This document shows positions 1 to 8,902 of a stretch of 64,000 nt of DNA, in pieces (the stretch's first letter is position 1; the number at the start of each line of letters is the position of its first letter). The DNA comes from Halomonas sp. I5-271120 (GTDB lineage Bacteria; Pseudomonadota; Gammaproteobacteria; Pseudomonadales; Halomonadaceae). The stretch is from assembly GCF_030553075.1 (NCBI RefSeq), contig NZ_CP130701.1, forward strand, positions 1,178,001-1,242,000, given 5' to 3'. The translations under genes were made by a program, and so were the position numbers. The notes under the pieces were generated by a model. That model saw nothing but the letters and a program-made list of their open reading frames with translations. It ran no database searches and was not told where the DNA came from.

Positions 1-376
1 CGACAAGCTCAATGAAGTGCCTCGATCCCTGCGTCTGTCCATGACGTACGACCAAGGCAGGGAGATGGTTAAACATGCCGAGATCACCCAAAAGACCGGT
101 ACGGCCATCTACTTCGCTGACCCGCATAGCCCATGGCAGCGGGGCTCGAATGAGAACACCAACGGGCTGTTACGGCAGTACCTGCCGAAAGGCACAGATC
201 TTTCTGTCTACAGCCAAGAAGAGCTCGACGCGATCGCGGACTCACTAAACACGCGGCCGCGCAAGACACTGGACTGGCGCACGCCAATGGAAGTATACGC
301 CGAGGTGCTCAAGAAATCGGTCGCCGGTCCCGGCACCCTTCAATAGCGTTGCACTTGGAACTTGAGACCGCCCCAC
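1..376 (+). mobile_element. 3' end of an IS30-family insertion sequence
   Basis: The segment carries the C-terminal part of an IS30-type transposase followed by about 30 non-coding bases (347 to roughly 376) that resemble the terminal inverted repeat of this family, with the core GTTGCACTTGGAACTTGAG. Base composition changes sharply to AT-rich DNA just beyond, where a methyltransferase reading frame on the other strand is interrupted. The exact outer boundary is inferred from that change and from where the methyltransferase homology stops. The other end of the element lies outside the window. Confidence 0.75.
2..346 (+). CDS. IS30-family transposase, C-terminal fragment (5' end outside window)
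   Basis: This is the last 114 codons of a DDE transposase. The visible motifs are MTYDQGREM, which holds the second catalytic Asp, and [20 protein letters not shown], which holds the catalytic Glu; both are hallmarks of the IS30 family. The sequence then runs through a [10 protein letters not shown] motif to the stop at 344-346. The frame is open to the window edge, so the apparent GTG at 17 is internal and not a start. The rest of the transposase, including the N-terminal helix-turn-helix, lies to the left. No frameshift is visible in this part, so the element could be intact. Confidence 0.9.
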   Translation, partial: DKLNEVPRSLRLSMTYDQGREMVKHAEITQKTGTAIYFADPHSPWQRGSNENTNGLLRQYLPKGTDLSVYSQEELDAIADSLNTRPRKTLDWRTPMEVYAEVLKKSVAGPGTLQ

Positions 377-1083
377 TTTGAATACGCTTTTTGCCTTTCC
401 TTGCCATCTGCATATTCCCTGACAAATGAACCCCCCACTTCTATCAACCTTTCCTTGGCATCCAAGCTCGTCGCTTTCCATTCAGAATCAACTAGCGCCT
501 TATGCTTTGCGTAACACACTACATATTCATGCTCCGTGGCAATGCGCGTCGGATTATTATCCGTCGCATTATTCCATATTATGGTGCCTATGAAATTATT
601 TGCGCCATAAATTTCATCCAAAATCATTCGCAAACTAGACAGCTCATTATCATCTATACTAACGAATATAACGCCATCACTTTTCAAAAACTCTCTGAGC
701 ATTTTTAGGCGAGGGTACATCATACAAAGCCACTTATCATGCCTTGATAAGTCCTCACCCTCCTTTCCTACCACTTCATGCAACCACTTCCTTATTTCAA
801 CACTATCTACACGATCATTATAAATCCAGCCAGTTCTTTGATTATTTTTATCTCGTTCATCCTGTCCCGTATTATAAGGGGGATCGATATAGATACATTT
901 GACTTTTCCCGCGTAGCGCGGCAACAACGCCTTGAGGGCATGGAGATTATCCCCTTGGACGAGCAGGTTACCGCTGTCCGCGTCGCCACCATCCAGCTCG
1001 GGCACGGGCTCTAGAAGGCGATAGGGCACCTTTTGATGGTGGGTGACAACGGCGTCTTTGCCGATCCAGTTGAGCGTTGGCAT
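340..1083 (-). pseudogene. DNA methyltransferase (type III Mod-like), truncated by the IS30 element
   Basis: The first ~237 residues match the N-terminal half of a beta-class adenine-specific DNA methyltransferase of the type III Mod or type II kind. The catalytic DPPYNTG motif is at residues 67-73, preceded by the LLVQGDNLHAL region. In beta-class enzymes the AdoMet-binding motif lies C-terminal to DPPY, and it is missing here. The frame ends with about ten residues encoded by the insertion sequence end before stopping at 340. The start ATG at 1083 has AGGT seven bases upstream. The visible gene cannot make a working enzyme; the remainder should lie beyond the insertion sequence. The coding region is visibly more AT-rich than the core genes, which indicates transfer. 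Confidence 0.8.
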
Positions 1084-1165
1084 GGGTTACCTATCTTTCA
1101 AAATGGACTACAAAAGGCGACCCTGTATCTCTGAACAGCGACTCGCCAACACATGACAAACAGCT

Positions 1166-2170
1166 TTATTTGTCAAGATTGCGTTTAATATGCTCTTCAA
1201 GCGCTTCCAGGTCTTTCAGGTCTTCTTCATCCGCCTCCAAGGCCTCTGCCTGGCGGCGGTGAGAATCAAACTGGCCATAGCGCTCATGGGCGATAGCTCT
1301 AGCTCTTTGGGCACTGATAGTGCCGGCCCCATCCAGAATAGGCCGTTCACTAAAATCCAACAGGCGGTCGACATTACGGCGCCAGTAATCCAGCGTGAGA
1401 TCCTTACGTTCCTTGGCACGCAACTCGGCCTGCTCCAGAAAGATCACCACCAAGCGATTAAGCGTATCGACCTCGTCAGCGGACAGATAGTTCTTGGCTA
1501 TGGTTACGTCCTGCTTGCGCACCCGCGCGCCTTGCCAAGAGGTGAGTGCCATATTGGGCTCTTCTGGATTGGCACGATTCACAACGATTTCGGCTGCGGT
1601 CTGCTCAGTGACGGCATACAGCAACTTGTTCTGCACTTCAGCAAAGAAGCGATGAGCATCACTATCATCGGTGTGATAGTCACTGCTCAGGGCGAATAGA
1701 TCGCGAACCTTCTGATAGAAGCGTTTTTCCGAGGCACGGATATCGCGTATACGTGCCAGCAATTCATCGAAATAATCCCAGCCACCCGGCTCTTTCAAAC
1801 GCTCATCATCCATGACGAAGCCCTTGATCAGGTATTCGCTGAGGTTGGCTGTGGCCCATTGACGAAATTGCGTTCCTCGCGGCGAACGCACCCGATATCC
1901 CACTGCCAAGATCATCGACAGGCTATACCAGTTGACTTTATAACGCTTCCCGTCAGAGGCAGTTGTCAAGGATTCCTTGACAACTGCCTCTCGAGATAAC
2001 TCTCCTTCTTTCAGTATGTTACGAACGTGCAAGCTTACATTCTGCTTCGACGTCGCAAACAGTTCGGCAAGCTCAGCCTGGGTCAGCCATACGCTTCCGT
2101 TCTCGGCGTGTAGATGTACCGCACTACGCCCATCATCGGTTCGGTAGAGGATCAGTTCACTGTTACCCAT
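1166..2170 (-). CDS. RhuM-family protein
   Basis: This 334-residue protein has the features of the RhuM family. It has an N-terminal winged-helix-like region (VWLTQAELAELFATSKQNVS, residues ~28-47), a YRVRSPRGTQFRQWAT motif and the C-terminal Fic/DOC-like tail seen in this family. RhuM was first noted in a Salmonella pathogenicity island; its biochemical role is unknown. Homologues are often found inside restriction-modification and defence loci. Here it lies 82 bp upstream of the methyltransferase fragment on the same strand, which suggests one accessory operon. The length is normal and no damage is visible. The ribosome site before the ATG at 2170 is weak. Confidence 0.8.
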   Translation of the reverse strand: MGNSELILYRTDDGRSAVHLHAENGSVWLTQAELAELFATSKQNVSLHVRNILKEGELSREAVVKESLTTASDGKRYKVNWYSLSMILAVGYRVRSPRGTQFRQWATANLSEYLIKGFVMDDERLKEPGGWDYFDELLARIRDIRASEKRFYQKVRDLFALSSDYHTDDSDAHRFFAEVQNKLLYAVTEQTAAEIVVNRANPEEPNMALTSWQGARVRKQDVTIAKNYLSADEVDTLNRLVVIFLEQAELRAKERKDLTLDYWRRNVDRLLDFSERPILDGAGTISAQRARAIAHERYGQFDSHRRQAEALEADEEDLKDLEALEEHIKRNLDK

Positions 2171-2195
2171 GAGCCAGCCCTATTGAGGTAGATAC

Positions 2196-2220
2196 CAAAA
2201 GCCCGCCTTATTTGGCGGGC
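2196..2220 (-). terminator. Intrinsic terminator downstream of guaA
   Basis: On the minus strand GCCCGCC and GGCGGGC form a 7-bp GC stem with a six-base loop, followed by TTTT. It lies 25 bases after the guaA stop and just before rhuM, so it should separate guaBA transcription from the accessory genes. Confidence 0.75.
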
Positions 2221-2245
2221 TTGATAGATTAGCAAAGCCTGGCAA

Positions 2246-3823
2246 TCACTCCCACTCAATCGTGGCGGGCGGCTTGCTGCTGACGTCGTAGGTGACGCGG
2301 GAGACGCCTTCCAGCTCGTTGATGATGCGGTTGGAGACCTTCTCCAAGAGCTCATACGGCAGGTGGGCCCAGCGGGCAGTCATGAAGTCGATGGTCTCGA
2401 CGGCGCGCAGGGCGATCACCCACTCGTAGCGGCGGCCGTCGCCGACCACGCCCACGGACTTCACCGGCAGGAAGACGGCGAAGGCCTGGCTGGTCTTGTG
2501 GTACCAGCCCGAGTTGTGCAGTTCCTCGATGAAGATGGCATCCGCCTCGCGCAGGATGTCGGCGTATTCCTTCTTCACTTCGCCAAGGATGCGCACACCC
2601 AGGCCCGGCCCCGGGAAGGGGTGACGGTAGACCATGTCGTAGGGCAGGCCGAGCTCGACGCCGAGCTTGCGCACTTCGTCCTTGAACAGCTCGCGCAGCG
2701 GCTCGACGAGCTTGAGCTTCATGGTCTCGGGCAGGCCACCGACGTTGTGGTGCGACTTGATCACGTGCGCCTTGCCGGTCTTGCTGGCGGCGGACTCGAT
2801 CACGTCGGGGTAGATGGTGCCCTGGGCCAGGAAGTCGACGCCTTCGATCTTGGCAGCCTCGGTATCGAACACGTCGATGAAGGTGTTGCCGATGATCTTG
2901 CGCTTGGCTTCCGGGTCGTTGACGCCTTCGAGCTTGCCGAGGAACAGGTCTTCGGCATCGACGCGGATCACCTTGACGCCCATGTGCTGGCCGAAGGTTT
3001 CCATCACCTGGTCGCCTTCCGCCTTGCGCAGCAGGCCGTTGTCGACGAATACGCAGGTCAGCTGGTCGCCGATGGCCTTATGCAGCAGCGCGGCGACCAC
3101 GGAGGAGTCGACGCCACCGGACAGGCCGAGCAGCACGTGACGGTCGCCGACCTGCTCACGCACGCGGGCGACCTGGTCTTCGATGATCTGGGCCGGGGTC
3201 CACAGGCGCTCGGACTGGCAGATATCCAGCACGAAGTGCTCGAGGATGCGCTGGCCCTGCAGGGTGTGGGTCACCTCGGGGTGGAACTGCACGCCGAAGA
3301 AGCGCTTCTCTTCCCAGCTCATGGCGGCGATCGGGCAGCTCGGGGTGGAGGCGGTCACGGTGAAGGTGTCCGGCACTTCGGCGACCTTGTCACCGTGGCT
3401 CATCCACACGTCGAGCAGCGGCTTGCCGCTGTCGTGGTCGATGTGATCCGAGATGTTTTTGAACAGCGCGGTCTCGGCATCCAGGCGAATCTGGGCGTAG
3501 CCGAACTCGCGCTTGTTGGAACCGGCCACCTTGCCGCCGAGCTGCTCGGCCATGGTCTGCATGCCGTAGCAAATGCCGAGCACCGGCAGGCCCATTTCGA
3601 ACACGCACTGAGGCGCGCGGGGCGAGTCAAGCTCGGTGACGGATTCCGGGCCACCGGCGAGGATGATGCCGTTGGGGTTGTACTCGCGAACCTCGTCTTC
3701 GGTGATGTCGAAGGCGCGCACTTCGGAGTACACGCCGATCTCGCGCACGCGGCGGGCGATCAGCTGGGTGTACTGGGAGCCGAAATCGAGGATCAGGATC
3801 TTGTGGGCGTGAATATCGGTCAT
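2246..3823 (-). CDS. guaA: GMP synthase (glutamine-hydrolysing)
   Basis: It converts XMP to GMP using ATP and glutamine, the last step of guanine nucleotide synthesis in the cytosol. The N-terminal class I glutamine amidotransferase domain shows GICYGMQ with nucleophile Cys85 and FHPEVTH. The ATP-pyrophosphatase domain has the P-loop GLSGGVDSS, and the C-terminal dimerisation domain ends in IEWE. Starting at the ATG at 3823 gives 525 residues, the length of E. coli GuaA; the upstream in-frame extension (to 3850) is not conserved. guaB lies 161 bp upstream with a terminator-like hairpin between them, so guaA may be expressed by read-through or from its own promoter. The last bases of the gene are a known site for genomic-island integration. 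Confidence 0.97.
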   Translation of the reverse strand: MTDIHAHKILILDFGSQYTQLIARRVREIGVYSEVRAFDITEDEVREYNPNGIILAGGPESVTELDSPRAPQCVFEMGLPVLGICYGMQTMAEQLGGKVAGSNKREFGYAQIRLDAETALFKNISDHIDHDSGKPLLDVWMSHGDKVAEVPDTFTVTASTPSCPIAAMSWEEKRFFGVQFHPEVTHTLQGQRILEHFVLDICQSERLWTPAQIIEDQVARVREQVGDRHVLLGLSGGVDSSVVAALLHKAIGDQLTCVFVDNGLLRKAEGDQVMETFGQHMGVKVIRVDAEDLFLGKLEGVNDPEAKRKIIGNTFIDVFDTEAAKIEGVDFLAQGTIYPDVIESAASKTGKAHVIKSHHNVGGLPETMKLKLVEPLRELFKDEVRKLGVELGLPYDMVYRHPFPGPGLGVRILGEVKKEYADILREADAIFIEELHNSGWYHKTSQAFAVFLPVKSVGVVGDGRRYEWVIALRAVETIDFMTARWAHLPYELLEKVSNRIINELEGVSRVTYDVSSKPPATIEWE

Positions 3824-3929
3824 GAAGAAAACATCTCTGTGAGGCCGCAAGCCAGTCCAAAAGCTAGCGGGTCAAGACACCGTGTCTGGATACCCAACCG
3901 GGGCCGGGTACCGGGTCACTCAACCCGCC

Positions 3930-3964
3930 GGTCAAAAAACGAACGGCGGGGATAAGCCCCGCCG
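3930..3964 (-). terminator. Terminator or attenuator between guaB and guaA
   Basis: CGGCGGGG and CCCCGCCG (3944-3951 and 3957-3964) form an 8-bp stem. On the minus strand it is followed by TTCGTTTTTT. The hairpin begins about 20 bp after the guaB stop and 120 bp before the guaA start, so it can reduce guaA transcription relative to guaB. Confidence 0.7.
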
Positions 3965-3984
3965 CCGTCTAGCGCATGCTGTGA

Positions 3985-5454
3985 TCAGCTGGCCCGATAG
4001 TTCGGGGCTTCCTTGGTGATCTGCACGTCGTGGACGTGAGACTCGTTGAAGCCGGCGCCGGTGATCTGCACGAATTCCGGCTTGGTGCGCATCTCGAGCA
4101 CGCTGCTGCAGCCGGTGTAGCCCATGGAGGCGCGCAGGCCGCCCATCAGCTGGTGAACGATGGCGCTCATCATGCCCTTGTAGGGCACGCGGCCTTCGAT
4201 GCCTTCCGGCACCAGCTTCTCGGCGCCTTCGGACTTGTCCTGGAAGTAGCGGTCGGCGGAGCCCTGGGTCTGGGACATGGCGCCCATGGAGCCCATGCCG
4301 CGGTAGGCCTTGTAGGTACGGCCCTGGTAGAGCTCGACCTCGCCCGGCGCTTCCTCGGTACCGGCCAGCAGGCCACCGATCATCACGCAGCTGGCGCCGG
4401 CGGCGATAGCCTTGGACAGGTCACCGGAGTAGCGCACGCCGCCGTCGGCGATCAGCGGAATATCGTAGGGCTTGAGCGCCTCGGCGACGTTGGCCACCGC
4501 GGTGATCTGCGGCACGCCGACGCCGGCAACGATGCGGGTGGTGCAGATCGAACCGGGGCCGATGCCGACCTTGACGGCGTCTGCGCCGGCTTCGGCCAGG
4601 GCGATAGCGGCATCGGCGGTGGCGATGTTGCCGCCGATCACCTGCACCTCGGGGAAGTGCTCCTTGACCCAGCGCACGCGGTCGATCACGCCCTTGGAGT
4701 GACCGTGGGCGGTGTCGACGACGATGGCATCGACGCCGGCCTCGACCAGCGCGGCGATGCGGTCCGGAGTCTCCGGGCCGGTACCGACGGCGGCGCCGAC
4801 CAGCAGGCGGCCGTCGCTGTCCTTGGCGGCGCTCGGGTAGGTGCGCGCCTTCTCGATGTCGCGCACGGTGACCAGGCCGCGCAGGCGGAACTCGTCATCG
4901 ACGATCAGGATCTTCTCGATGCGGTTTTCCTGCAGCTTAGTCTTGATCTGCTCGAGCGGCGTGCCAACCGGCACGGTGACCAGCTTCTCGCGCGGCGTCA
5001 TGATCGCCTCGACGCTGTCGCTGTGGTCCGGCTGGAAACGCATGTCACGACCGGTGACGATGCCGACCAAGGTCTCGCCCTCGACCACCGGGAAGCCGGA
5101 GTAGCCGTACTCGTCGGCCATCGCCAGCAGGTCGGTGAGCTTGGCCTTGGGGCCAACGGTCACCGGATCTTTGACGATCACGCTCTCGTGCTTCTTGACC
5201 TTGCGCACTTCGGCCGCCTGGCCAGCAATGGTCATGCTCTTGTGGATGATGCCGATGCCGCCTTCCTGCGCCATGGCAATCGCCAGACGGGCTTCGGTCA
5301 CGGTATCCATGGCGGACGAGCAGAGCGGGATGTTCAGTTCGAGATTGCGGGTCAGGCGGGACTTGAGGCTGACGTCCTTGGGGAGGACATCCGAGTAGCC
5401 GGGAACGAGTAATACGTCATCGAACGTAAGAGCTTCTTGCGCCATACGTAACAT
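3985..5454 (-). CDS. guaB: Inosine-5'-monophosphate dehydrogenase
   Basis: It oxidises IMP to XMP with NAD, the committed step towards GMP. The TIM-barrel catalytic domain (starting [15 protein letters not shown]) is interrupted by two CBS domains at about residues 95-205. The catalytic loop GPGSICTTR holds the active-site Cys, followed by the flap with RGMGSMGAM. The ATG at 5454 gives [13 protein letters not shown], which aligns with the E. coli start, and yields 489 residues. The TTG five codons upstream is less likely. A sigma70-like promoter lies at 5513-5542. In E. coli xseA is the divergent neighbour of guaB; here a transport block lies between them. Confidence 0.97.
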   Translation of the reverse strand: MLRMAQEALTFDDVLLVPGYSDVLPKDVSLKSRLTRNLELNIPLCSSAMDTVTEARLAIAMAQEGGIGIIHKSMTIAGQAAEVRKVKKHESVIVKDPVTVGPKAKLTDLLAMADEYGYSGFPVVEGETLVGIVTGRDMRFQPDHSDSVEAIMTPREKLVTVPVGTPLEQIKTKLQENRIEKILIVDDEFRLRGLVTVRDIEKARTYPSAAKDSDGRLLVGAAVGTGPETPDRIAALVEAGVDAIVVDTAHGHSKGVIDRVRWVKEHFPEVQVIGGNIATADAAIALAEAGADAVKVGIGPGSICTTRIVAGVGVPQITAVANVAEALKPYDIPLIADGGVRYSGDLSKAIAAGASCVMIGGLLAGTEEAPGEVELYQGRTYKAYRGMGSMGAMSQTQGSADRYFQDKSEGAEKLVPEGIEGRVPYKGMMSAIVHQLMGGLRASMGYTGCSSVLEMRTKPEFVQITGAGFNESHVHDVQITKEAPNYRAS

Positions 5455-5512
5455 ATCGGCAACACCCAATGTTGAGCAGATGGAGGATGTGGTGAGGGGA
5501 AGTTAATCGACC

Positions 5513-5542
5513 ATTATAACGCCGAGCCCGCCCTTCCATCAA
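5513..5542 (-). promoter_or_regulatory. Predicted sigma70 promoter of guaBA
   Basis: On the minus strand TTGATG (5542-5537) is followed after 18 bp by a perfect TATAAT (5518-5513). The predicted start lies near 5506, about 50 bases before the guaB ATG. I did not see a clear PurR operator. Confidence 0.55.
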
Positions 5543-5562
5543 TCGAAGTGCTGGATGAAAAC

Positions 5563-6618
5563 CTACTCGTCGGCTGCCGGCCGTGGGCGTTCGAACTCGC
5601 GGCGCCAGCGCGCCAGGAAGGCATCGCGGCGCTGAGGGTCGACGAACGCTAGCAGCGAGGCATTGAGAGGAATCGGGTAGAGACGATCGCCCACCTGATC
5701 GCGCAGCCGGGCCGCCGTGTAGGGGCCGACGATGTCGGGCCGGACGCTGAACAGCGGGGTCTGGCCGGCCAGCACCCGCTGGCCTTCCCGGCCGAGCAGG
5801 AAATCGACGAAGGCGGCGGCCGCTGCCGGATGCGGGGCGTCGCGGTGGATGAAGGCCATGCGCATCATCACCAACGAATAGTCCTGGGGCACCTGCACGA
5901 TCACCTCGGGATGCTCCTGCGCCCAAACCATCGCGTAGGAGCCCAGCAGGTTATAGCCGAGCCAGTAGCGCCCGTCGCTCAGGCCCTCGAGCATGGCCCG
6001 GGTGTTGCATTCTAGCTGGGCATTCACCCGCCCCATGCCGGCGACCAGGTCCCAGAAGCGCGGCGTATAGCGGGCATCCTGCTGGAACAGCGAGAAGCCG
6101 ACGCCGCTCTTAAGCGGTGAGTAGGTGGTCACTTTGCCCTGCAGCTGCGCCGTTTCGGTGGTCAGCAGGGTATGCAGGTCGGCATGCGTCTGGGGCGGCA
6201 TCATATGCTTCGACAGGTCGAGCCGGTAGGCCATGACGATGGGTTCGAAGGTGAAGCCGAATACCTCGTTGCGCCACTTAGCCCAAGCCGGCCAGCTCCG
6301 CGCCGCCGGGGAATCCAGCCGCTGCGCGTAGCCCTCGTTGACGCGGGCCATCTGCCAGGGCATCGCCGAGCTGATGACCACGTCCGGCGCGGGGTCGGCC
6401 TCGCTGACCAGCGCATCGACGGTGAGCGTCGAGCGGTCATGGAATTCAAGGTCGATCTCGGGATGCGCGCTGCGAAAGGCCTCGAGCAGAGGCGCGACGA
6501 CGTCATGATCCAGCGCCGCTTCGATGACCAACGGCGTCGCCTGGGCGCGAGCGGACAAGACCAGCGCGCAGAGCGTCACTAGCAGCATCCAGGTGAAACG
6601 GCGGCGGTACAGGGTCAT
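5563..6618 (-). CDS. Periplasmic solute-binding protein co-encoded with a two-component system
   Basis: This is an ABC-type extracellular solute-binding protein of the iron(III)/thiamine/2-aminoethylphosphonate-like fold family. A signal peptide ends near SARAQATPL, and the mature protein starts LVIEAALDHDVVAPLLEAF. It has about 351 residues from the ATG at 6618. That ATG overlaps the stop of the sensor kinase gene (ATGA), so the start is well supported and translation is probably coupled. No ABC permease or ATPase gene is near. The protein may therefore act as a ligand-binding partner of the kinase rather than as part of a transporter; this role is inferred from context. The ligand is unknown, with a di- or tricarboxylate suggested by the tctCBA neighbours. 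Confidence 0.75.
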   Translation of the reverse strand: MTLYRRRFTWMLLVTLCALVLSARAQATPLVIEAALDHDVVAPLLEAFRSAHPEIDLEFHDRSTLTVDALVSEADPAPDVVISSAMPWQMARVNEGYAQRLDSPAARSWPAWAKWRNEVFGFTFEPIVMAYRLDLSKHMMPPQTHADLHTLLTTETAQLQGKVTTYSPLKSGVGFSLFQQDARYTPRFWDLVAGMGRVNAQLECNTRAMLEGLSDGRYWLGYNLLGSYAMVWAQEHPEVIVQVPQDYSLVMMRMAFIHRDAPHPAAAAAFVDFLLGREGQRVLAGQTPLFSVRPDIVGPYTAARLRDQVGDRLYPIPLNASLLAFVDPQRRDAFLARWRREFERPRPAADE

Positions 6619-8054
6619 GACGGCGTCTCTCTTGTCGCGTCCGGGTCGGAAGCAGGGTGAGCGTCGGGGTCGCACAGCGGCAAGTCCAGGGTCACGATCA
6701 GGCCATGGGGGCTGCGCTCGCTCAACGACAGCCGCCCGCCCAGCCGGCGGGCGATGGAATCGACGATGGCAAGGCCCAGCCCGGAGCCTTCGGTATCCTG
6801 GCGGCCGCCGCGCTCGAAGGGCTGCAACAGCCGCTCGCGGGCCTCAAAGGGCACGCCGGGGCCATTGTCCTCGACATAAAGACTCACCGTCTCCCTGTAT
6901 TGGCAAAGCCCCAGGGTGATCTCGCTGCCTGCCTTGGTGTAGCGCAGGGCGTTATCGATCAGGTTTCCCAGCAGCTCGCGAATCGCCCAGCCGTCGGCGC
7001 GCACCCAGAGCGGCCCACTGGGCATCTCGGCGAGGCCAAGATCATGGTCACGCGCCACCTCGCGCCCTGCCCAGTCGAGCACGCATTCGCGCAGCACGGC
7101 GACGATATCCAGCGGGGCGACCCTGCCCGCCTCACCGATATGCCGCAGCCGGGCCAGGCTCAACAGCTGGCTCGCCAGGCGGCTGGTGCGGTCGGCCCCG
7201 TCGTGCACCGCCAGCAGCGCGGCCTGCCAATCGGCGGGGTCTTGGCTCTTGAGCGCCAGCTCACTGGTGCTCTTGAGTCCGGCCAACGGCGTCTTGAGCT
7301 GGTGGCTGGCATCGGCGGTGAAGCGCAGCAGCGCCTCGCGGCTGTGGCGCTGGCGGGCGAAAAGGTGATCCAGCGTCTGCGCCAGTTCGCGCATTTCCTC
7401 CGGCACCCGGGCATCCAGCGGGCCCATGTCGTCGGCATCCCGGTGACGAAGCTGGCGACGCAGCCGGCGCATGGGGCCCAGCGCCACCCGCAGGGCCATC
7501 GCCATCAGGATGCCCGCCAGCAGCACCATGGCCAGGAAGCGGGAAAGGGTGCGCTCGAAGAGCTCATCGCCGAGCGCCTGGCGCCCGACTCGGGTATGCC
7601 CGACCCAGACCTGTACCGGTTCCTGAGAAACCCAGCCCGCCGAGTCGTACTCACGGCCGTAAAGCCGCCAGGAGGTGCCATCGAAATCGGTCGTCAGTGC
7701 CCAGGGGGCGTCGGCCACTCGCTCGCGCCACTCAGGCTCGATAGTAAACGACATGTTGGTGGAGACCGGCTTGCCATCGGCATCGAGCACCGCATAGAAG
7801 ACTCGCTCCTGGTGATGAGTCGCCAGGATCTGCAGCGCCGCCGCCGGCATTTCCACCAGCGGTTCGCCGGCCTGCCACTGCACGGCCTCGGCAATGGTCA
7901 GGGCGGCGGCCTCGAGCTGGCTGTCGAAGGCGCGCTCGGCGGCCCGGTGGGTGCTCAACCAGGCCTCGATCATCAGCAGCGCCCCAAGACCGGTCACGGT
8001 CAACAGCAGCCACACCGCCAGCCGCCTCTTTAGCGAGCCGGTCACCTCGATCAC
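6615..8054 (-). CDS. Sensor histidine kinase, TctE-like
   Basis: A 479-residue inner-membrane kinase. Membrane segments are at about residues 11-31 and 171-191, and between them is a periplasmic 2CSK_N-type sensor region. The HAMP-like stretch is followed by the H-box FTADASHQLKTPLAGL with phospho-acceptor His251. The N-box is ELLGNLIDNALRYT, and the G-boxes are DNGPGVPF and GSGLGLAIV. The start overlaps the regulator's stop by four bases. The arrangement beside tctCBA matches TctDE systems, which induce tricarboxylate uptake, so the likely signal is citrate or a related acid. The symbol tctE is not assigned because the ligand is not proven. Confidence 0.85.
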   Translation of the reverse strand: MIEVTGSLKRRLAVWLLLTVTGLGALLMIEAWLSTHRAAERAFDSQLEAAALTIAEAVQWQAGEPLVEMPAAALQILATHHQERVFYAVLDADGKPVSTNMSFTIEPEWRERVADAPWALTTDFDGTSWRLYGREYDSAGWVSQEPVQVWVGHTRVGRQALGDELFERTLSRFLAMVLLAGILMAMALRVALGPMRRLRRQLRHRDADDMGPLDARVPEEMRELAQTLDHLFARQRHSREALLRFTADASHQLKTPLAGLKSTSELALKSQDPADWQAALLAVHDGADRTSRLASQLLSLARLRHIGEAGRVAPLDIVAVLRECVLDWAGREVARDHDLGLAEMPSGPLWVRADGWAIRELLGNLIDNALRYTKAGSEITLGLCQYRETVSLYVEDNGPGVPFEARERLLQPFERGGRQDTEGSGLGLAIVDSIARRLGGRLSLSERSPHGLIVTLDLPLCDPDAHPASDPDATRETPS

Positions 8055-8743
8055 GCCGGTCCTTCCTTTCGGCCTTGCTCCAGATCTTCCTCCAGGCGAT
8101 AGCCCAGACCGCGAAAGGTGCGGATCTTCAGGCCTGAGTTCTGCAGGCGCTTGCGCAGCCGGCTGACATAGACCTCGATCGCATTGGAGCCGACCTCATC
8201 GAAACCGAACAGCCGACGCTCGAGGGTTTCTCGCGGGGCAATGCTGCCGGCATGCAGCAAGAGCCCCTCCAGCAACAGCAGTTCACGGCGCGGCAGCGCC
8301 AGGGGCGTGTCGTCCAGGGCGGCGGTGCCGCTCGCCGGATCGAAGGAAAGCCGCGAGAAACGTAGCCGGTTGTCGCTGCGCTGCTGGCTGCGCCGCAGCA
8401 GAGCCCGCACCCGGGCCTCGAGCTCGGCGAGCGAGAACGGCTTGGCCAGATAGTCATCGGCGCCAAGATCCAGCCCGCTGACCCGGTCATCGACGCCGTC
8501 CCGGGCGGTGAGAATCAGCACCGGGGTGGTGTCGCCCCGATCGCGCAGGGCCGCCAACAGGTCCAGGCCGTCGCCATCGGGCAGGCCAAGGTCGAGCAGG
8601 ATCAGATCGAAGCGATCATGGGCCAGCGCGGCCTGAGCCTCGGCGTAGGTGCGGAACACCTCAACCGTGTTGCCCAGCGGCTGCAGGGCGTGTTCCAGGG
8701 AGCGGGCGATCAGCGGATCGTCCTCGATGACCAGCAGGCGCAT
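8051..8743 (-). CDS. OmpR-family response regulator, TctD-like
   Basis: A 230-residue regulator. The receiver domain has acidic Asp8/Asp9, phospho-acceptor Asp51, Thr79 and Lys101. The C-terminal winged helix ends in IEVYVSRLRKRLQNSG and RTFRGLGYRLE. It is the first gene of a three-gene operon with the kinase and the solute-binding protein, joined by four-base overlaps. It is divergent from tctC, whose promoter it probably activates. The 159-bp intergenic region carries direct repeats that could be its binding sites. Confidence 0.87.
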   Translation of the reverse strand: MRLLVIEDDPLIARSLEHALQPLGNTVEVFRTYAEAQAALAHDRFDLILLDLGLPDGDGLDLLAALRDRGDTTPVLILTARDGVDDRVSGLDLGADDYLAKPFSLAELEARVRALLRRSQQRSDNRLRFSRLSFDPASGTAALDDTPLALPRRELLLLEGLLLHAGSIAPRETLERRLFGFDEVGSNAIEVYVSRLRKRLQNSGLKIRTFRGLGYRLEEDLEQGRKEGPA

Positions 8744-8760
8744 ACGACCAATGTCTCAGG

Positions 8761-8845
8761 GGGTGGCAGGGAAAGTGACAGGTTGATGAAAGGTGGCAGG
8801 CATAGCATCGCTCTGGCCATCACTAAACAAGGTGGCCATCACTAA
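8761..8845. promoter_or_regulatory. Direct repeats in the regulator/tctC intergenic region
   Basis: GGCCATCACTAA occurs twice, at 8815-8826 and 8834-8845 (19 bp apart). GGTGGCAGG occurs at 8762-8770 and 8792-8800 (30 bp apart). OmpR-family regulators bind tandem direct repeats, so one or both pairs may be operator sites for the divergent promoters. This is inference; I have no known TctD consensus to match. Confidence 0.4.
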
Positions 8846-8902
8846 TAAAGAGGGCCGGCGGCTAAGAATCGGCCGCTCATAACAAGAGAACAGGAGATCG
8901 CC

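Noticed and set aside
17..346. Complete small transposase starting at GTG 17
   Set aside because: The frame is open to the window edge and the catalytic core begins further left; it is a fragment cut by the window.
3945..3964. Purine riboswitch between guaB and guaA
   Set aside because: Only a simple terminator hairpin is visible; there is no aptamer-like junction, and the gap is too short.
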